This document shows, one piece after another, positions 38,965 through 49,331 of a stretch of DNA of 64,000 nucleotides. The notes below the pieces were generated by a model. It did no database searches and was not told the origin of the DNA. It worked only from the letters and a program-made list of their open reading frames with translations. Position numbers and translations under genes: made by a program. Source of the DNA: CAVORB01 sp963736235 (GTDB taxonomy: Bacteria > Pseudomonadota > Gammaproteobacteria > Chromatiales > Chromatiaceae); assembly GCA_963736235.1 (NCBI GenBank), contig CAVTOR010000006.1, positions 186,001 to 250,000 of the forward strand, in the 5' to 3' direction. How positions within the stretch are numbered: the first letter of the stretch is position 1; the number at the start of each line of letters is the position of its first letter.

Positions 38965-40700
38965 CTCGGCCTTCCGTCCAGGCGCGTGTCGATGGCGACG
39001 AATCTGCGGTCGATGCCGCTCAACCGACTGTTGACGTTGACCAAGCTGTCGTTGATGACCCGGTTCTGGTTCTGCAGCTCCGACACCTGGCCGTTCAGGG
39101 TATCAAGCCGGCGCACGTCCGCCTTCGTGTCCAGTCTGGTGTTGACGGAAGCGAGATCGGCTTGGAACGCCTCATCCTGACGCTGAAGCGCGACCACCTG
39201 CCGGTTCAGCGCATCCACCTGGGCCGCGTCGCCCTTGGCCGCGATCGCCGCGTTCACCTCCGTCTCGAAACGCGCGAGCTGGTTGCCCGCGTCGAAGGCC
39301 GCCCGTGCCAGAATCTCCCGTTCGAGCCGGTCGAGGTCGGCAGTCCTGGCCGCGACGTTTTCGAGCTGACCCAACCGGTCTTCGAGCTGGGCTACCCGTC
39401 CGTCTGCCTCGACCCTGCTATCGATCTTGGCAGTCAGGCCGGAGCGGCTGGCCTCCAGGGCGGAGAACAGCTTGCCGCCCCCCGCCAGCGACTTGGCGCC
39501 GGAGCTCACGCCGGTAAGCAGGGCCGTGCGTTCCGTTTCCGGAAACTTGGCCAGCCCGGTCTGAACGAAGTCGTTGAGGCTGTTCCGCGCGAAATCCTGC
39601 GCGACCAGCTGCCCGACCCAGCCGTCCTCGGAGCGCATGAAGGTGCCGACCCGGCTGAATAGATCCGTGAGCACGGCGCTGCCGCGGCGTTCCTCGCCTT
39701 TGACGTCGCCGAGGCTGGCGACCAGGCCGCTCTCCCGTTCCAGCAGCTGGCGGTAGGCCCAGGCCCAGGCGTAGAACCAGTTGCGCTGCTGCACGCTGAG
39801 CAGCGTAGTCGTCGGGTGGGCAGTGACGGCGCCCGGCTCCGGTGTCACATAGGCCAGCACGGTGATCTCGACGCTCGGCCAGCGCGCAAGTGAGTCCATC
39901 GGCGCATCGGCGCTCTCCTGGGCTCCGTAGCGCCGGTAGTAGACGTCCACGGCACGCCGCAGGTCGTCGTGGCCCGGGGCGCGGTAGCGGCGAGCCAGCT
40001 CGGTGAGTGCCTCCAGCCGGTCGCGCGGCGTGGCGCTGCCGCCGCCGAGCAGGGTCAGGGCGGCGCCCAGGCTGGCCTCCTGCACGCCGGTCAGCGCCTC
40101 CCCCAGGGACGCTGCCAACTGCAGCTTGCACAGACCTAGATGATCCGTCCGCACCGTCACGCTGTTGCCCGCGACGGACCGCACCCGCGAGCGGCCGCCC
40201 AGCCGACCCCAGGTGGTGACGAAGGTGACCGCACGATCGACCATGGGCCTCCCGCGCACGTCCCTCAACTGCGCGAGCAGCACGGTCTCCTGACCCAGCC
40301 ATCCATCCGAACCGAGCGCCGAGAGGCCAATGGTCTCGGTCGCGCGCAGTTGTCCCTCCAGATTGTTCAGGCGTTGTGTGATCTGGGTGAGCAAGGCCGG
40401 GTCGACGCGCTCATCGAACACTTGCGGCGGGCGCGCACCCGAGAGGCTGGTGACCAGCTCTGTAAACCGCTCCGGCCCCACGAGGGGAACCGCATAGACC
40501 TGCTCCAGGCTGGTGAATCCACCAAGCTCGTCACGCCGCGCGAGGATCCTCGCGGCCACCCGCGGGCCGACGTCGAGCTCCCGGGGTATCTCCACCGCGA
40601 CCGCCAGCTCCTCGGCACTGGCGACGGCATTCAGGAACTCCAGCACCTGCGCGGCATGCGCAGCGCTGACGTTCTCCGGAAGCAGGTAGGGCTCCGACAT
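38961..40700 (-). CDS. HhH plus Ig-like plus coiled-coil protein, candidate fibre
   Basis: A 579-residue protein in three parts. Residues 1-90 look like helix-hairpin-helix units (RELDVGPRVAARILARRDEL; VYAVPLVGPERFTELVTSL). Residues about 120-330 contain a beta module with VLLAQLRDVRGRPMVDRAVT and FVTTWGRLGG. Residues about 430-579 are heptad-rich coiled coil (VAQLEDRLGQLENVAART; VDALNRQVVALQRQDEAFQ). The middle part is related to the neighbouring 503-residue protein. A trimeric fibre or tail-attached protein is suggested, not proven. Upstream gap 197 bases without features. Confidence 0.6.
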   Translation of the reverse strand: MSEPYLLPENVSAAHAAQVLEFLNAVASAEELAVAVEIPRELDVGPRVAARILARRDELGGFTSLEQVYAVPLVGPERFTELVTSLSGARPPQVFDERVDPALLTQITQRLNNLEGQLRATETIGLSALGSDGWLGQETVLLAQLRDVRGRPMVDRAVTFVTTWGRLGGRSRVRSVAGNSVTVRTDHLGLCKLQLAASLGEALTGVQEASLGAALTLLGGGSATPRDRLEALTELARRYRAPGHDDLRRAVDVYYRRYGAQESADAPMDSLARWPSVEITVLAYVTPEPGAVTAHPTTTLLSVQQRNWFYAWAWAYRQLLERESGLVASLGDVKGEERRGSAVLTDLFSRVGTFMRSEDGWVGQLVAQDFARNSLNDFVQTGLAKFPETERTALLTGVSSGAKSLAGGGKLFSALEASRSGLTAKIDSRVEADGRVAQLEDRLGQLENVAARTADLDRLEREILARAAFDAGNQLARFETEVNAAIAAKGDAAQVDALNRQVVALQRQDEAFQADLASVNTRLDTKADVRRLDTLNGQVSELQNQNRVINDSLVNVNSRLSGIDRRFVAIDTRLDGRPR

Positions 40701-40897
40701 GGCGCACCTCGGCTGATCAAGGCAAGGGACGCGGCCCGCCGCAAGCAGCGGAACCAGGGCCAGTCCCTGCCTGAATCCAATGGAACACGGACCCCGCCGG
40801 GATGGCGTACGGGACCGGATGGGGTTGGGCGAGACCCGCGATCGTCGACCGCAGGGCTTGCCCGGGGACCTCGGTCGTCGGGTCCTTCACCGGCACG

Positions 40898-42409
40898 CTA
40901 CCGCGGCAGGGTTCCAATGATGTTGGAGATCAGTTCCACATTGGCCTTGCCATTGAGCGCCGTCTGCATTCCCTGGATAGTGCCCGAGAAGGCCTGCACG
41001 TCGCGCTGGACGCTGAGTATGGGCCCGTCCTCGCGCAGGAGCTCCTCCTGAAAGGCCACTTGGGAGACCTTCATCTCGCTGAGCAGGCTGTCCGTCGCCT
41101 GGGCCAGCTTGCTGTCCACCTCTCCGATCAGCGCCTCTTGCACGCGACCGGCCTCGGCGCTGGCCTTGACCGCGGAGCCGGCCACGGCCTCGAAGCCCTT
41201 CGCGGCGGCATCGCCGCCGGGGGTGATGGCCTGACTGTAGAACATGGCATGCTGCACCTGGGTGCCGTACTGCACCGCCTGCACCAGATCGGTCATAAAG
41301 GGGGGCGGATCGGCATCGAACCGCAGGCCGCCGATGGCGTTGTCCACCGCCAGCAGGTCCCGCTGCTTACCGAGAATGCCCTTGCCCAGCACGATGTCGT
41401 TCACCTCCTCGACGATGTTGCCCATGGTCAGCCCGAGATCCAAGCCGATGAGATTGCGGAAGCGGTTGCCGTACTCCACCTGCAGGCTGGCGATGCCCGG
41501 CAGATAGTCGACCACGATCCAGGGGGCGATCCAGTCGCGGAAGGTCACTTGGATCGAGGCGGAGGCGAGAGCGCCATCGGCCGTGGTCGGATCGCTGTCC
41601 GCCTTCAGGAAGGCCATCACCGTCGCGCGGTAGTCGCGCCAGCGCTGGGTGAACACCGACGTGAAGCCGCCGGTGGAGCGGGAGGGCTGGGTCAGGTAGT
41701 AGGTGTCCAGGTAGCGCTGGAACACCGGCTGGCTGGCGCCGACGCGATCGTACTCCCGAGAGATCGCCTGATAGGCGAAGCTCAGGTTACCATCGCGGGG
41801 CGTGTTGGCGCCGAGAATCATATCGGCGATGGTGCTCGCGTTACCGGCCTGCGGACGCGTCGACAGGAAGCCCTCGATCTCCTCCTCCTCCTCTTCGGCG
41901 AAGGCCTCGGCATGCGCGGCACGGATCAGCACGCGGGCCTCGCCAGCGGCGTTGACCTGGACCGAAAGGGTCTGATCTCCGGCGCCGCCGCGGCTGGCGA
42001 AGCCGCTAGCCGCCTTCAAGGTGCCCCAGACGGTGACGAAATCCACCCACGGGCGCGCCGCCGCATCGGACAGGTCGAGGGCGCCGCCGTCCAGCGCCGT
42101 GACCCTGGCGATGACCTCGCCCCGCTGGCCGATCGCAAAGGTGGTGGTGGCCGAGTTCAGGTCCAGCCTTCGGAAGCGGCTGCGCACCGTGTCGAGCATC
42201 GGCTCCGCGTCGTCCAGCCGCTGCTCCACCGCTGTCATCCGCGTCTCCAGATCGGTCGCGCGGCCCTCCAGCGCGTCGACGCGCGCGCCCAGCTCTTCGG
42301 CCACCGCATCGAGCATCTCCTCGACCTTGGCCAGCATGCCGTTCCAGTCGGCGGCCTTGATCAGCTCGCCGCTGACCTTGCCGCCGAATCCGTCTAGCAG
42401 TTCACCCAT
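40898..42409 (-). CDS. Coiled-coil protein related to next gene, candidate fibre
   Basis: A 503-residue protein. A coiled coil lies at residues 30-80 (VAEELGARVDALEGRATDLE; RMTAVEQRLDDAEPMLDTV). A beta module with VIARVTALDGGALDLSDAAA and WVDFVTVWGTLKAA follows, resembling the FVTTWGRLGG segment of the 579-residue protein downstream. A Glu run (EEEEEEIEGF) marks a hinge. The last 130 residues are helical. It begins directly after the gpI-propeller gene, so the two related proteins probably attach to the baseplate. Confidence 0.6.
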   Translation of the reverse strand: MGELLDGFGGKVSGELIKAADWNGMLAKVEEMLDAVAEELGARVDALEGRATDLETRMTAVEQRLDDAEPMLDTVRSRFRRLDLNSATTTFAIGQRGEVIARVTALDGGALDLSDAAARPWVDFVTVWGTLKAASGFASRGGAGDQTLSVQVNAAGEARVLIRAAHAEAFAEEEEEEIEGFLSTRPQAGNASTIADMILGANTPRDGNLSFAYQAISREYDRVGASQPVFQRYLDTYYLTQPSRSTGGFTSVFTQRWRDYRATVMAFLKADSDPTTADGALASASIQVTFRDWIAPWIVVDYLPGIASLQVEYGNRFRNLIGLDLGLTMGNIVEEVNDIVLGKGILGKQRDLLAVDNAIGGLRFDADPPPFMTDLVQAVQYGTQVQHAMFYSQAITPGGDAAAKGFEAVAGSAVKASAEAGRVQEALIGEVDSKLAQATDSLLSEMKVSQVAFQEELLREDGPILSVQRDVQAFSGTIQGMQTALNGKANVELISNIIGTLPR

Positions 42410-42410
42410 G

Positions 42411-44830
42411 TCAAAGCCCTCTCACGATTTCCTCGTCCACGGCCAGGTACAGGGACACGACCGCCGGCTTCACCCGCCGGAGCTCTTTCCACACCCGGTC
42501 CAGGATCAGGGGATCGATGTGCTCGTCCGCTGGCACCCGCGCCAGGCGCACAGTCACCGCCAGCGGCGCCCGGGGCCGCCACCGGAACCAGACCCGAGCC
42601 GCCGGGGCGAAGGCGAACACCGAATCTCCCAAGGCAAGCATCTCCGCCAGGTAACGGCCTTCAAACGGGGCGGCCGATTCGCCGGGCGGCGGTAACAACC
42701 GGCCTTCGCGGGTCCAGGCCGGATTGGCGACGGGAGTCGGCGGCGATCCCTCCTCCCGCTGCAGATAGCGCCAGTGGGAGACGCCAGTCGGCAGGCGCGG
42801 CAGTGCCGGGATGCCGCCGACGGCGATCCGGGTGGCGCTCGGCTTGTAGCGCATGCCCAGAGGCGCGGGGGAGGCACCGAGGTTGGGCGTGAACTCGCTA
42901 CCGTCGAAGCTGCCGAGCAGCGCCCGTGCCGACTCGGTCCAGGCGAGGGACAGCACGGCTGGCTCGGCGCTAGCGATCTGGGTCCCCGAAAAATCGACGA
43001 AGCCGGAGGTGCTCGGCGGCGCCAGGGACTGCCAGTTGCCGCTACCCCGCTGAAAGCGCCAGAACAGGGGCCGCTCCGGATCCTCCTCCTCGCGCGGAAG
43101 GCGCACCAGACCGGCGCCCTTACGCTGAAACCAATCGAGACCGTCGTAAACGAACAAACCCTCGCCGGTGGCGAACCAGAGACGTCGGCGGGCGTCGAGC
43201 GAGATGCGGTTCACCACGGCCTGGGTGAGCCGCGGCATCGCCTCGAGCAGGGTGCTGTAGGTTCGGCGCTGCTCGCGCGCGCGGTAGCGCGCGATGCCCC
43301 GATCCGTGCCGAGCCAGATGCCCGCATCCGGGCCGCGGGCGATCGCGTTGACGGGCGGCACGAAGAGGCTTTCCGTGGCCGGCAGGGCGCCGGCGGCCAG
43401 GTCCAGCTGCAGCCAGTCGTTCACCGTCTCGTCCACCGCCTCGCCCAGCAGGCAGGTACCAGCGTGCGCGCGACGGCCGATAGAGGAACAGGCCCAGCTC
43501 GCCGCCGCAGTACAGGTCGCCCGAGGCATCCGGCAGCACGCAGCGAAGCGCCGGTCTCCGTCTCGGGGCGGGCTCCGAGCTCGGTATAGACCAGCGCCCC
43601 GCCCTGCTCACGCGCGAGACCCCGGCCCGTCGCCGCCCAGATGGTCCCCCCCGCGTCGGCGGCGAGGGCGAAAACCGGTGGATCAGAAAGCGTGGAGGGG
43701 TCCGGCGCCAGGGCGAAGCCCCCGCTCGGTCGGATCTCCGTCCGGGTCAGCCCCGTGGCGCAACCGACCAACAGCTCATTGCCGCTCGGCAGCAGGCAAT
43801 GCAACTCCGGCAGGCCACTCAGCACCTCCTCCCAGGTCGTGCCATCGCTGCGCCAAAGGCTCCCCGCGCCACCGATGTTGAGTGCGGCCCACAGGTAGTG
43901 ATCCGCGGTCTGCTGCAGGTCGACGACGGCGCCCGCGGGCGCGCCGACCGCGGCGCTCCAGGGTCCCGGGGCGGTTGGATTCACCGGCTCCAGCCCGACC
44001 GGGACGGTGGCCGCCAGATCGATGCCGCCCTCGCCCCCGAGCCAGGACTGGTAGGTCGGAACCAGGGCCAGGGCCTCGTCCGGGGCCAAATCGCCCTGAT
44101 AGTGAATGCCGACGCCGGTGCCCATCGCCGGGTCGAAGCGTTCGATGATCGGTTGGCTGGTCGGGTCCACCAGCCCCGCGCTCGGGGCGACGCCCCGGAT
44201 CACCGCCACCGGCGCCACGGGTGTGAGGGAGTGGCTGTCGATCGACCAGCGCATCAGGGGGCCGACCAGATCCGCTGGAAGGCCGGCCTGTTGGACGGGC
44301 TGCAGCCGCGAATCGACGCCGCTGAACTCCTCCACCGTGAAGGGGCGCTCGCGCAGACCCGCGGGCGCATCGGGATCAACCTGCGGCAGGGCCGCCAGCG
44401 TCATGGTGCGCAGCGCCCGCGCCGTCCCGAGGCCGTCCCTGTGCAGCCGAACGATACGACGGATCCGCCGGCGGAAGGTCTCGACCCGCTCTCGATCGCG
44501 CAGGGGTTCACGCCATGGACTCAGGTCGACGAGCGATGCGATGCGCGGGAGGTCGAAGAGATAGGGGTGCAGATCGATCGCGGGGTCATCGAGCGCCAGC
44601 GGCCCAGACCCGCTCAGCGCCCTGGCACGCGCCAGCCATGCGCTGTAGACGGCGCTGTCCGCGTAGCCGAACCAGTGCGTCTGCATCACCTCGGAGCTAC
44701 CCTGACTGATCTGATCCAGCAAAGCGCCGACCGCGCGGACGAGCTGTAGCAGCGGGTCATCGTCGTCATAACCAGGCTCCGGGCGGTAGAGCGAAGGCAG
44801 GCGTTCCAGGATACGCGGCGCGCTGGGCAT
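42411..44830 (-). pseudogene. Tail protein I-like plus beta-propeller, two frameshifts
   Basis: Three frames join into one protein of about 805 residues once two extra bases are removed, near 43550 and 43453. The N-terminal part (SAPRILERLPSLYRPEPGYD; LGTARALRTMTLAALPQVD) matches contractile-tail baseplate wedge proteins of the gpI type. The C-terminal half has about six propeller-like repeats: SLWRSDGTTWEEVL, TIWAATGRGLAREQG, DLYCGGELGLFLYR, GIWLGTDRGIARYR and LWFATGEGLFVYDGLDWF. These resemble two-component-regulator propeller blades. The start overlaps the gpJ stop (TGATG). The frameshifts may be sequencing errors. Confidence 0.75.
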
Positions 44831-46606
44831 CAGCTGTCCTCCACCGCGATCACTAGGCTGTTGAGCAGCAGCCGTTCGGACCTGGCCAGGGTGTAGCTGT
44901 CGCTGTCGTCCGCCAGCACGCTGGTCGAGACCTGACGCCTGGCTCAGGAACAGGCTCACCACGTAGGGCGCACGGTCTGCGGCCGCCGGGAGCAGGGTGG
45001 GGTCTGGCGCCGCGTCATAGCCGTCGAGGGTCTGCCCGGGGTGGCCGGGCAAGGGCAGCAGGCGCAGGAACTTACCGAGACCGAGCTTCCGCTTCTGCGT
45101 CTCAAGGGCATCCGCCGGGTCGAAGTCCTGCGCCGCCAGCTCGTTGAGGTAGGCCAGGGCCTGGCCGAGCGCGGCCTCGATCTCGGCTTGGACCGGGATC
45201 GCGGCGGCAGACGGGAAGTTGATCAGCAGATCGAGCTCGGTCGGCAGGTTGCTGTCGGCCAGGTTCAGCTCTCCCAGCACCGTCGGCAGCCCAGCGAGGT
45301 CGATGACACCGGCCGCGAGGTCGAGACGATCCGTGACCACGGGTGCGCCGCCCACGATCTCGGTCGTGGATGCCTTGTCGATCTGGATGTCGAGCACGTT
45401 GGGCACGGCCAGCACGCGGCCGACGATCTGGTTGACGCTCGCGTCGGACCTGGTCTCCAGGGCGTCGAAATAGGTGCGGATGGCATCGCGCACCTGGGCG
45501 TGCGCCGCGCGCAGGTCGGCCTCCGGGGTCTTCTCCGCGGTCGTCAGGCGCACGCTGAGGTCCACCGCCAGCGGCACCAGTGGCTTGCCCAGGTCAACCC
45601 TCACCCCCGCCGGGCGGGTGGCCTGCAGCTCGGCGTCGAGCTGCAGGAGCTGCTCCGGAGTCAGGTCATCGCCGTGGGGGGTGACCGTCACCACGCCGAG
45701 AGCCGTCTCCTCCACGTCCCCCGCGACCTGTTGCTTCGCCAGCACCTGCTTGAGGGCGCCAAGGGTCGCCCGCTCGCTGCCGTGCAGAAAGTTCTTGGCC
45801 CGGGTGCGCAGCTCCGCGTCCGTCTCGTCCGCGCTGGCACGACTCGCCGGCGCCGGATTGGTGACGCCGCTGACGCCCGCGATGGGCACCGCCAGGACCG
45901 TCAGGGTATCCGCCGCCGCCGGCTCGTTGCCCGGCTCGAGGTCGCGGGCGGTGACCGTCACCGAAGCCTGGTGCTCCGCCATGACCACGGTCTCCGTGGT
46001 CTCGTACTCGAGCTTCACCTGCTCATCGAGGATGCGGGTGCCGGCGGGGATGCTGATGGTCCCCCGGGTTCCGGACGCCCGGCTGAGCTTGACCTTCACC
46101 GACGGGCGCGTCCCCCTGATCCGCTGCACATCCAGCAGCGCCACCACCTTGTCCAGGGCGCTGCCGCTCGCGGTGTCGATGAACCCGGCCTGGTAGACGG
46201 CCTCGAGCTGCGCATAGAGGCGGGCGATCTCCAGGGCGACGGACTCGGAGAGGGTGCGCATCACGCTGCCCACCTGCAGATCGGTGAGGCTGGGCGGATC
46301 GTCCTCGCGCAGGTAATTGACGTACACCAGGGTGCCCGCGTCCGGAACCTGGGTGTCGGTGAGCCATTTCAGGGTCTGTTTGTCCGGCAGCAGCTGGTAA
46401 TCGGCGCCCGGTCGGAACAAGTGCGGTTTTGCGTTGCGCGTGCCGTATACCGAGACCACCTGCTTCGCGGGCGGCTGCTCCAGCTGGTGGATCAGGCTGC
46501 CGCCATTGGCGGGCGGGAACGGGTGCGCTTCCGCCGCCACCCCACCGACCAGGCTGGTCAGCAGGTTGTCCAGCACTTCCGGGTAGTTGCGTCTTCTGAA
46601 GCTCAC
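44830..46606 (-). pseudogene. Baseplate J-like protein (gpJ), one frameshift near the end
   Basis: The GTG at 46606 with AGGAG 8 bases upstream starts a 591-residue protein if one extra base near 44934 is removed. Residues include VALEIARLYAQLEAVYQAGF, RGTISIPAGTRILDE and GVTNPAPASRASADETDAEL, the classic gpJ/gp47 pattern for the baseplate wedge, then NFLHGSERATLGALKQVL. After the break the frame continues VSTSVLADDSDSYTLARSER to the stop, which overlaps the next start. It would form the baseplate periphery. Confidence 0.85.
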
Positions 46607-46636
46607 GAAGGTCGCTCCTGTTGCTTGCGCCGCCCG

Positions 46637-47098
46637 TCAACCCAGGTCCAGGGTGAAGGGGCCGAGGTCCAACACGGCGCTATCCTCGATGGGCCGAACC
46701 CGGATGGCGATGTCGATGCGATGCCGGTCGCTGGGATGATCCGCCACCGCCACGTCGACCACCTCCGCGATCCGCCGCTCTTGTTTCAGCGCCTCGATGA
46801 CATAGAGCTTGGCCAGGTTCCGCGTGGTCTCGGTGCGCCGCTCGCCGATCAGATTCGGCAACCGCGAGCCGTATTCAGGGTGACCCAAGGGCGCCAGCTC
46901 ACCCACGGGCGTCAACAGCCGGATGCTGACCGCCTGGGCCAGATTCGCGCGTCCGGAGACGCGCACCAGATCCCGGGTCCTGACACCGCGGCCGCCGACC
47001 ACCTCGCGCTTCTCCACGCGGCTCGCGCGGTAGATCGACAAGGCCCGCGAGTCCACCAGCCGCAACGCGATGTCGGTGAGCAAGGCTTGATCGCCCAT
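46637..47098 (-). CDS. Baseplate gp25-like protein
   Basis: A 153-residue protein. NLAQAVSIRLLTPVGELAPL, GHPEYGSRLPNLIGERRTE and TRNLAKLYVIEALKQERRI are the conserved gp25/GPW features (including the EYGSRL motif). It forms the baseplate inner wedge connecting to the sheath. The ATG is preceded by GGAGG. The 30-base gap to gpJ and 12-base gap to the PAAR gene support one operon. Confidence 0.93.
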   Translation of the reverse strand: MGDQALLTDIALRLVDSRALSIYRASRVEKREVVGGRGVRTRDLVRVSGRANLAQAVSIRLLTPVGELAPLGHPEYGSRLPNLIGERRTETTRNLAKLYVIEALKQERRIAEVVDVAVADHPSDRHRIDIAIRVRPIEDSAVLDLGPFTLDLG

Positions 47099-47110
47099 GC
47101 CAGGTGCCTC

Positions 47111-47506
47111 CTATCCTCCGATCATCACGGTCGAGGCGGCGACGACCTGCCCCGACGGCAGGTCCACCGGATCGTTGCAGCTCAGCGCCGGGTCGCCAAG
47201 CCGCGCCGCCGGCTTGCCGTTGATGAGCACGCTCACACTGCCGATGAGCACCTCACCCTGGTTCTTCGGCGGGCTCTGGAAGGGTCCGCCTTGCGGCAGG
47301 TGCGGGGGCGAGTTGCTGGCCTTGCTGCCTTGGGTGGCCGCGGGCTTGCCCTCGATGTTCACGTCCGCGCTGAGGGCGTTGTCGAGCTGCCCAGCGAACG
47401 GGTGCGGGAGCGGCGTCGGCACCGGGCCACCCGGGGTCGGGATCATGACGATATGAATATCGGTGGCGACGATGAGATCGCCCTGCTTCGCGGCCGGTTT
47501 ACCCAT
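47111..47506 (-). CDS. PAAR-type spike tip protein
   Basis: The ATG at 47506-47504 with GGAGG 8 bases upstream gives 131 residues. MGKPAAKQGDLIVATDIHIV is a PAAR-type start, and IEGKPAATQGSKAS, INGKPAARLGDPALSCND and QVVAASTVMIGG are the repeats expected of this fold, with His and Cys residues that could bind the tip metal. It caps the gpV spike and helps pierce the target envelope. It lies between gpV and gp25. Confidence 0.88.
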   Translation of the reverse strand: MGKPAAKQGDLIVATDIHIVMIPTPGGPVPTPLPHPFAGQLDNALSADVNIEGKPAATQGSKASNSPPHLPQGGPFQSPPKNQGEVLIGSVSVLINGKPAARLGDPALSCNDPVDLPSGQVVAASTVMIGG

Positions 47507-47535
47507 TGCCTTGGCCTCCGCGTCCTCGTTTCGGC

Positions 47536-48197
47536 TCAGTTGAGGTTGATCACGGTGCCCTTCACCGTGACCTCTCCCGCCCCTTCCAGCTTGATGTTGG
47601 TGCCCTTCAAGCGTCAGGTCGGTGCCGGCCTCGACGTTGAGACCGCGGCTGCCCTTGAGCGCGACCGTACCGTCGCTGTCGATGGTCAGGGTCGCGGCGC
47701 CCGAGCCGACGTCGAGGCTGACGACCGGATCGTCGTCCTGGAGGACCAGCACCAGCGCGCCGCCGACGCGGACCTCCAGGGCCGGCGTGTCCGCGCTGCT
47801 GGCGACCAGGTGCAGGCCCTCGCCCTCCCCTGCCCCGAGCGGCAGCCGGCAGACCCACTGGCCGTCCGCGTTGACCGGCGGCCGGTCCTCGTCGTTGTAC
47901 AGACTGCCCGATGATCACCGGGCTGTGGACGTCACCGTTGATGAACTGCACCAGCACCAGGTCGTTGACGGCAGGTATGCTCGCCAGGCCCATGCGCGCG
48001 GTTGCCACCGGTACCTTGTCGAGAACCAGCTCGGAGTCCCGCAGCCTGACGGTGCAGCTGTAGTTGTCCGCGTCGCCATCGCTGGCATGGGGCTGAATAT
48101 CCTGCACGATGGCGAGGGTCGCGGTCCGGGTCTGTCGCAGCTCCTCGCGCACCAGACGGCGGATGGTGTCGAGCAAGGCGTCAGCGTTCGCGGTCAT
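47536..48197 (-). pseudogene. Spike protein gpV/VgrG-like, two frameshifts
   Basis: Three frames make one protein of 219 residues after removal of two extra bases (CCC at 47907-47909 and near 47609). The OB-fold part is YSCTVRLRDSELVLDKVPVA, DLVLVQFINGDVHSPVIIG, then SLYNDEDRPPVNADGQWVC. The end is a repetitive beta-helix: ATLTIDSDGTVALKGSRGLN, VEAGTDLTLKGTNIKLEG and EVTVKGTVINLN. This is the trimeric spike of contractile tails. It is separate from gpD here, as in phages, rather than fused as in VgrG. Confidence 0.87.
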
Positions 48198-49318
48198 AGC
48201 AAGCCTCCCAGCCCGCCGAGCAAGCCGCCGAGGCCAGGCACCTCACCGGCCTCGCTCACCGTCAGGCGCGCGCGCCAGCCCTCGTGCCGATCGAAGCTGT
48301 GCTCCGCGGCTTGGATCAGATACTTGCGGCCACCATCGGGCAGACCCTTCACCTCGACCACACGTCCCGGACCGAGCGTCGCCTCGCCCGGGACCAGCAG
48401 CTCACCGGCGGTGGCGCGACGGTGCGCGCGCAGCGTGGCCGCCGCAACCCCGGTGGACAGAGTCCTCCTGGGACTGCAAGGCGCCATGGCGGTAGAAGCG
48501 CTGCGGGCGCGCCGTCTCCGCCCTGGCCCCGGTTCGGCGCCGCTTGCTTGCGCAGGGTGAAACCGTCATCGACCCGACCGCCGCCGAACAGGGTAAGGGC
48601 CCCGCTGTGGGGACTGCGCTGCCAAAGGTGCATCTCGAGAACATCCTCCCCGTAGGTGAAGGAACGCACCGGGTCGCCCTGCTCCAGCTGGTCTGCCAGT
48701 TGCAGATCGCCCGCGCCGTCGACCCACAGGCCGAGGCCGCGCAGGTCGGCGAGGCGGGTCATTTGGTCCCACAGGCTGCGGCTGTCGTCGAGCACGTACT
48801 GCGGGCAGGCTGCCGTCGCTGCCGGCGACCCGCAGCTGCAGGCTCACGCCCAGGGTATCGGCGGCGAAGGCGATGACCTCCTGCACCCGCATGTTGGTTA
48901 CCGTCTGGTTGAGCCGCCCCCGGGCGAGGGTGTAGGCCACGTTGCCCAGACCGTAGCGCCGCAGGCCGTCCGTGCGCTGCTCGATCGCCGTCACCTGCCC
49001 GCTGAAGAAATCCTGCAACGCGCCGGGAACCCCCATGCGAATGACGCAGCTGTCGCCGAGAACAGCGGACGGCGCGTCCCCGGTCTGCGCGATCAGGAGC
49101 TCCGCTCCGTCCACCAGAGGGGCCAGGCCGTGGTGCAGCCGCAGGGCCACCAGGTGATCGGCCCAGGCCGGCGCGCCACCGCCGACGCCAAGGAGGCTGG
49201 CTGCGGCATCCGCGAGACCTCCGAGTCCGCCGCTCTCACCGCCACCGCCGATCGTGATCTCCACCGCCGGGGCACTGGTTCCGGGAACGGCTTGGTCGAA
49301 GAAAGGCAGGCTGAGCAT
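48194..49318 (-). pseudogene. Late control D-like hub protein (gpD), three frameshifts
   Basis: Four frames join into one protein of about 373 residues after removal of three extra bases (about 48804, 48505 and 48460). ITIGGGGESG, the N-terminal ALRLHHGLAPLVDGAELLI, VTAIEQRTDGLRRYGLGN and MTRLADLRGLGLWVDGAGDL match gpD/hub proteins that form the base of the spike. The last part is LVPGEATLGPGRVVEVKGL. Its stop overlaps the start of gpV. The number of breaks in 350 bases suggests sequence error. Confidence 0.8.
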
Positions 49319-49331
49319 GCGCGGGGCTCCC

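Noticed and set aside
45041..47914. A 957-residue plus-strand frame opposite gpJ, gp25, PAAR and gpV
   Set aside because: Crosses four recognised genes and shows no family features.
42411..49318. Programmed frameshifting as the cause of the broken baseplate genes
   Set aside because: Eight sites of the same sign, no shared slippery heptamer, and these genes are not frameshifted in known tails.
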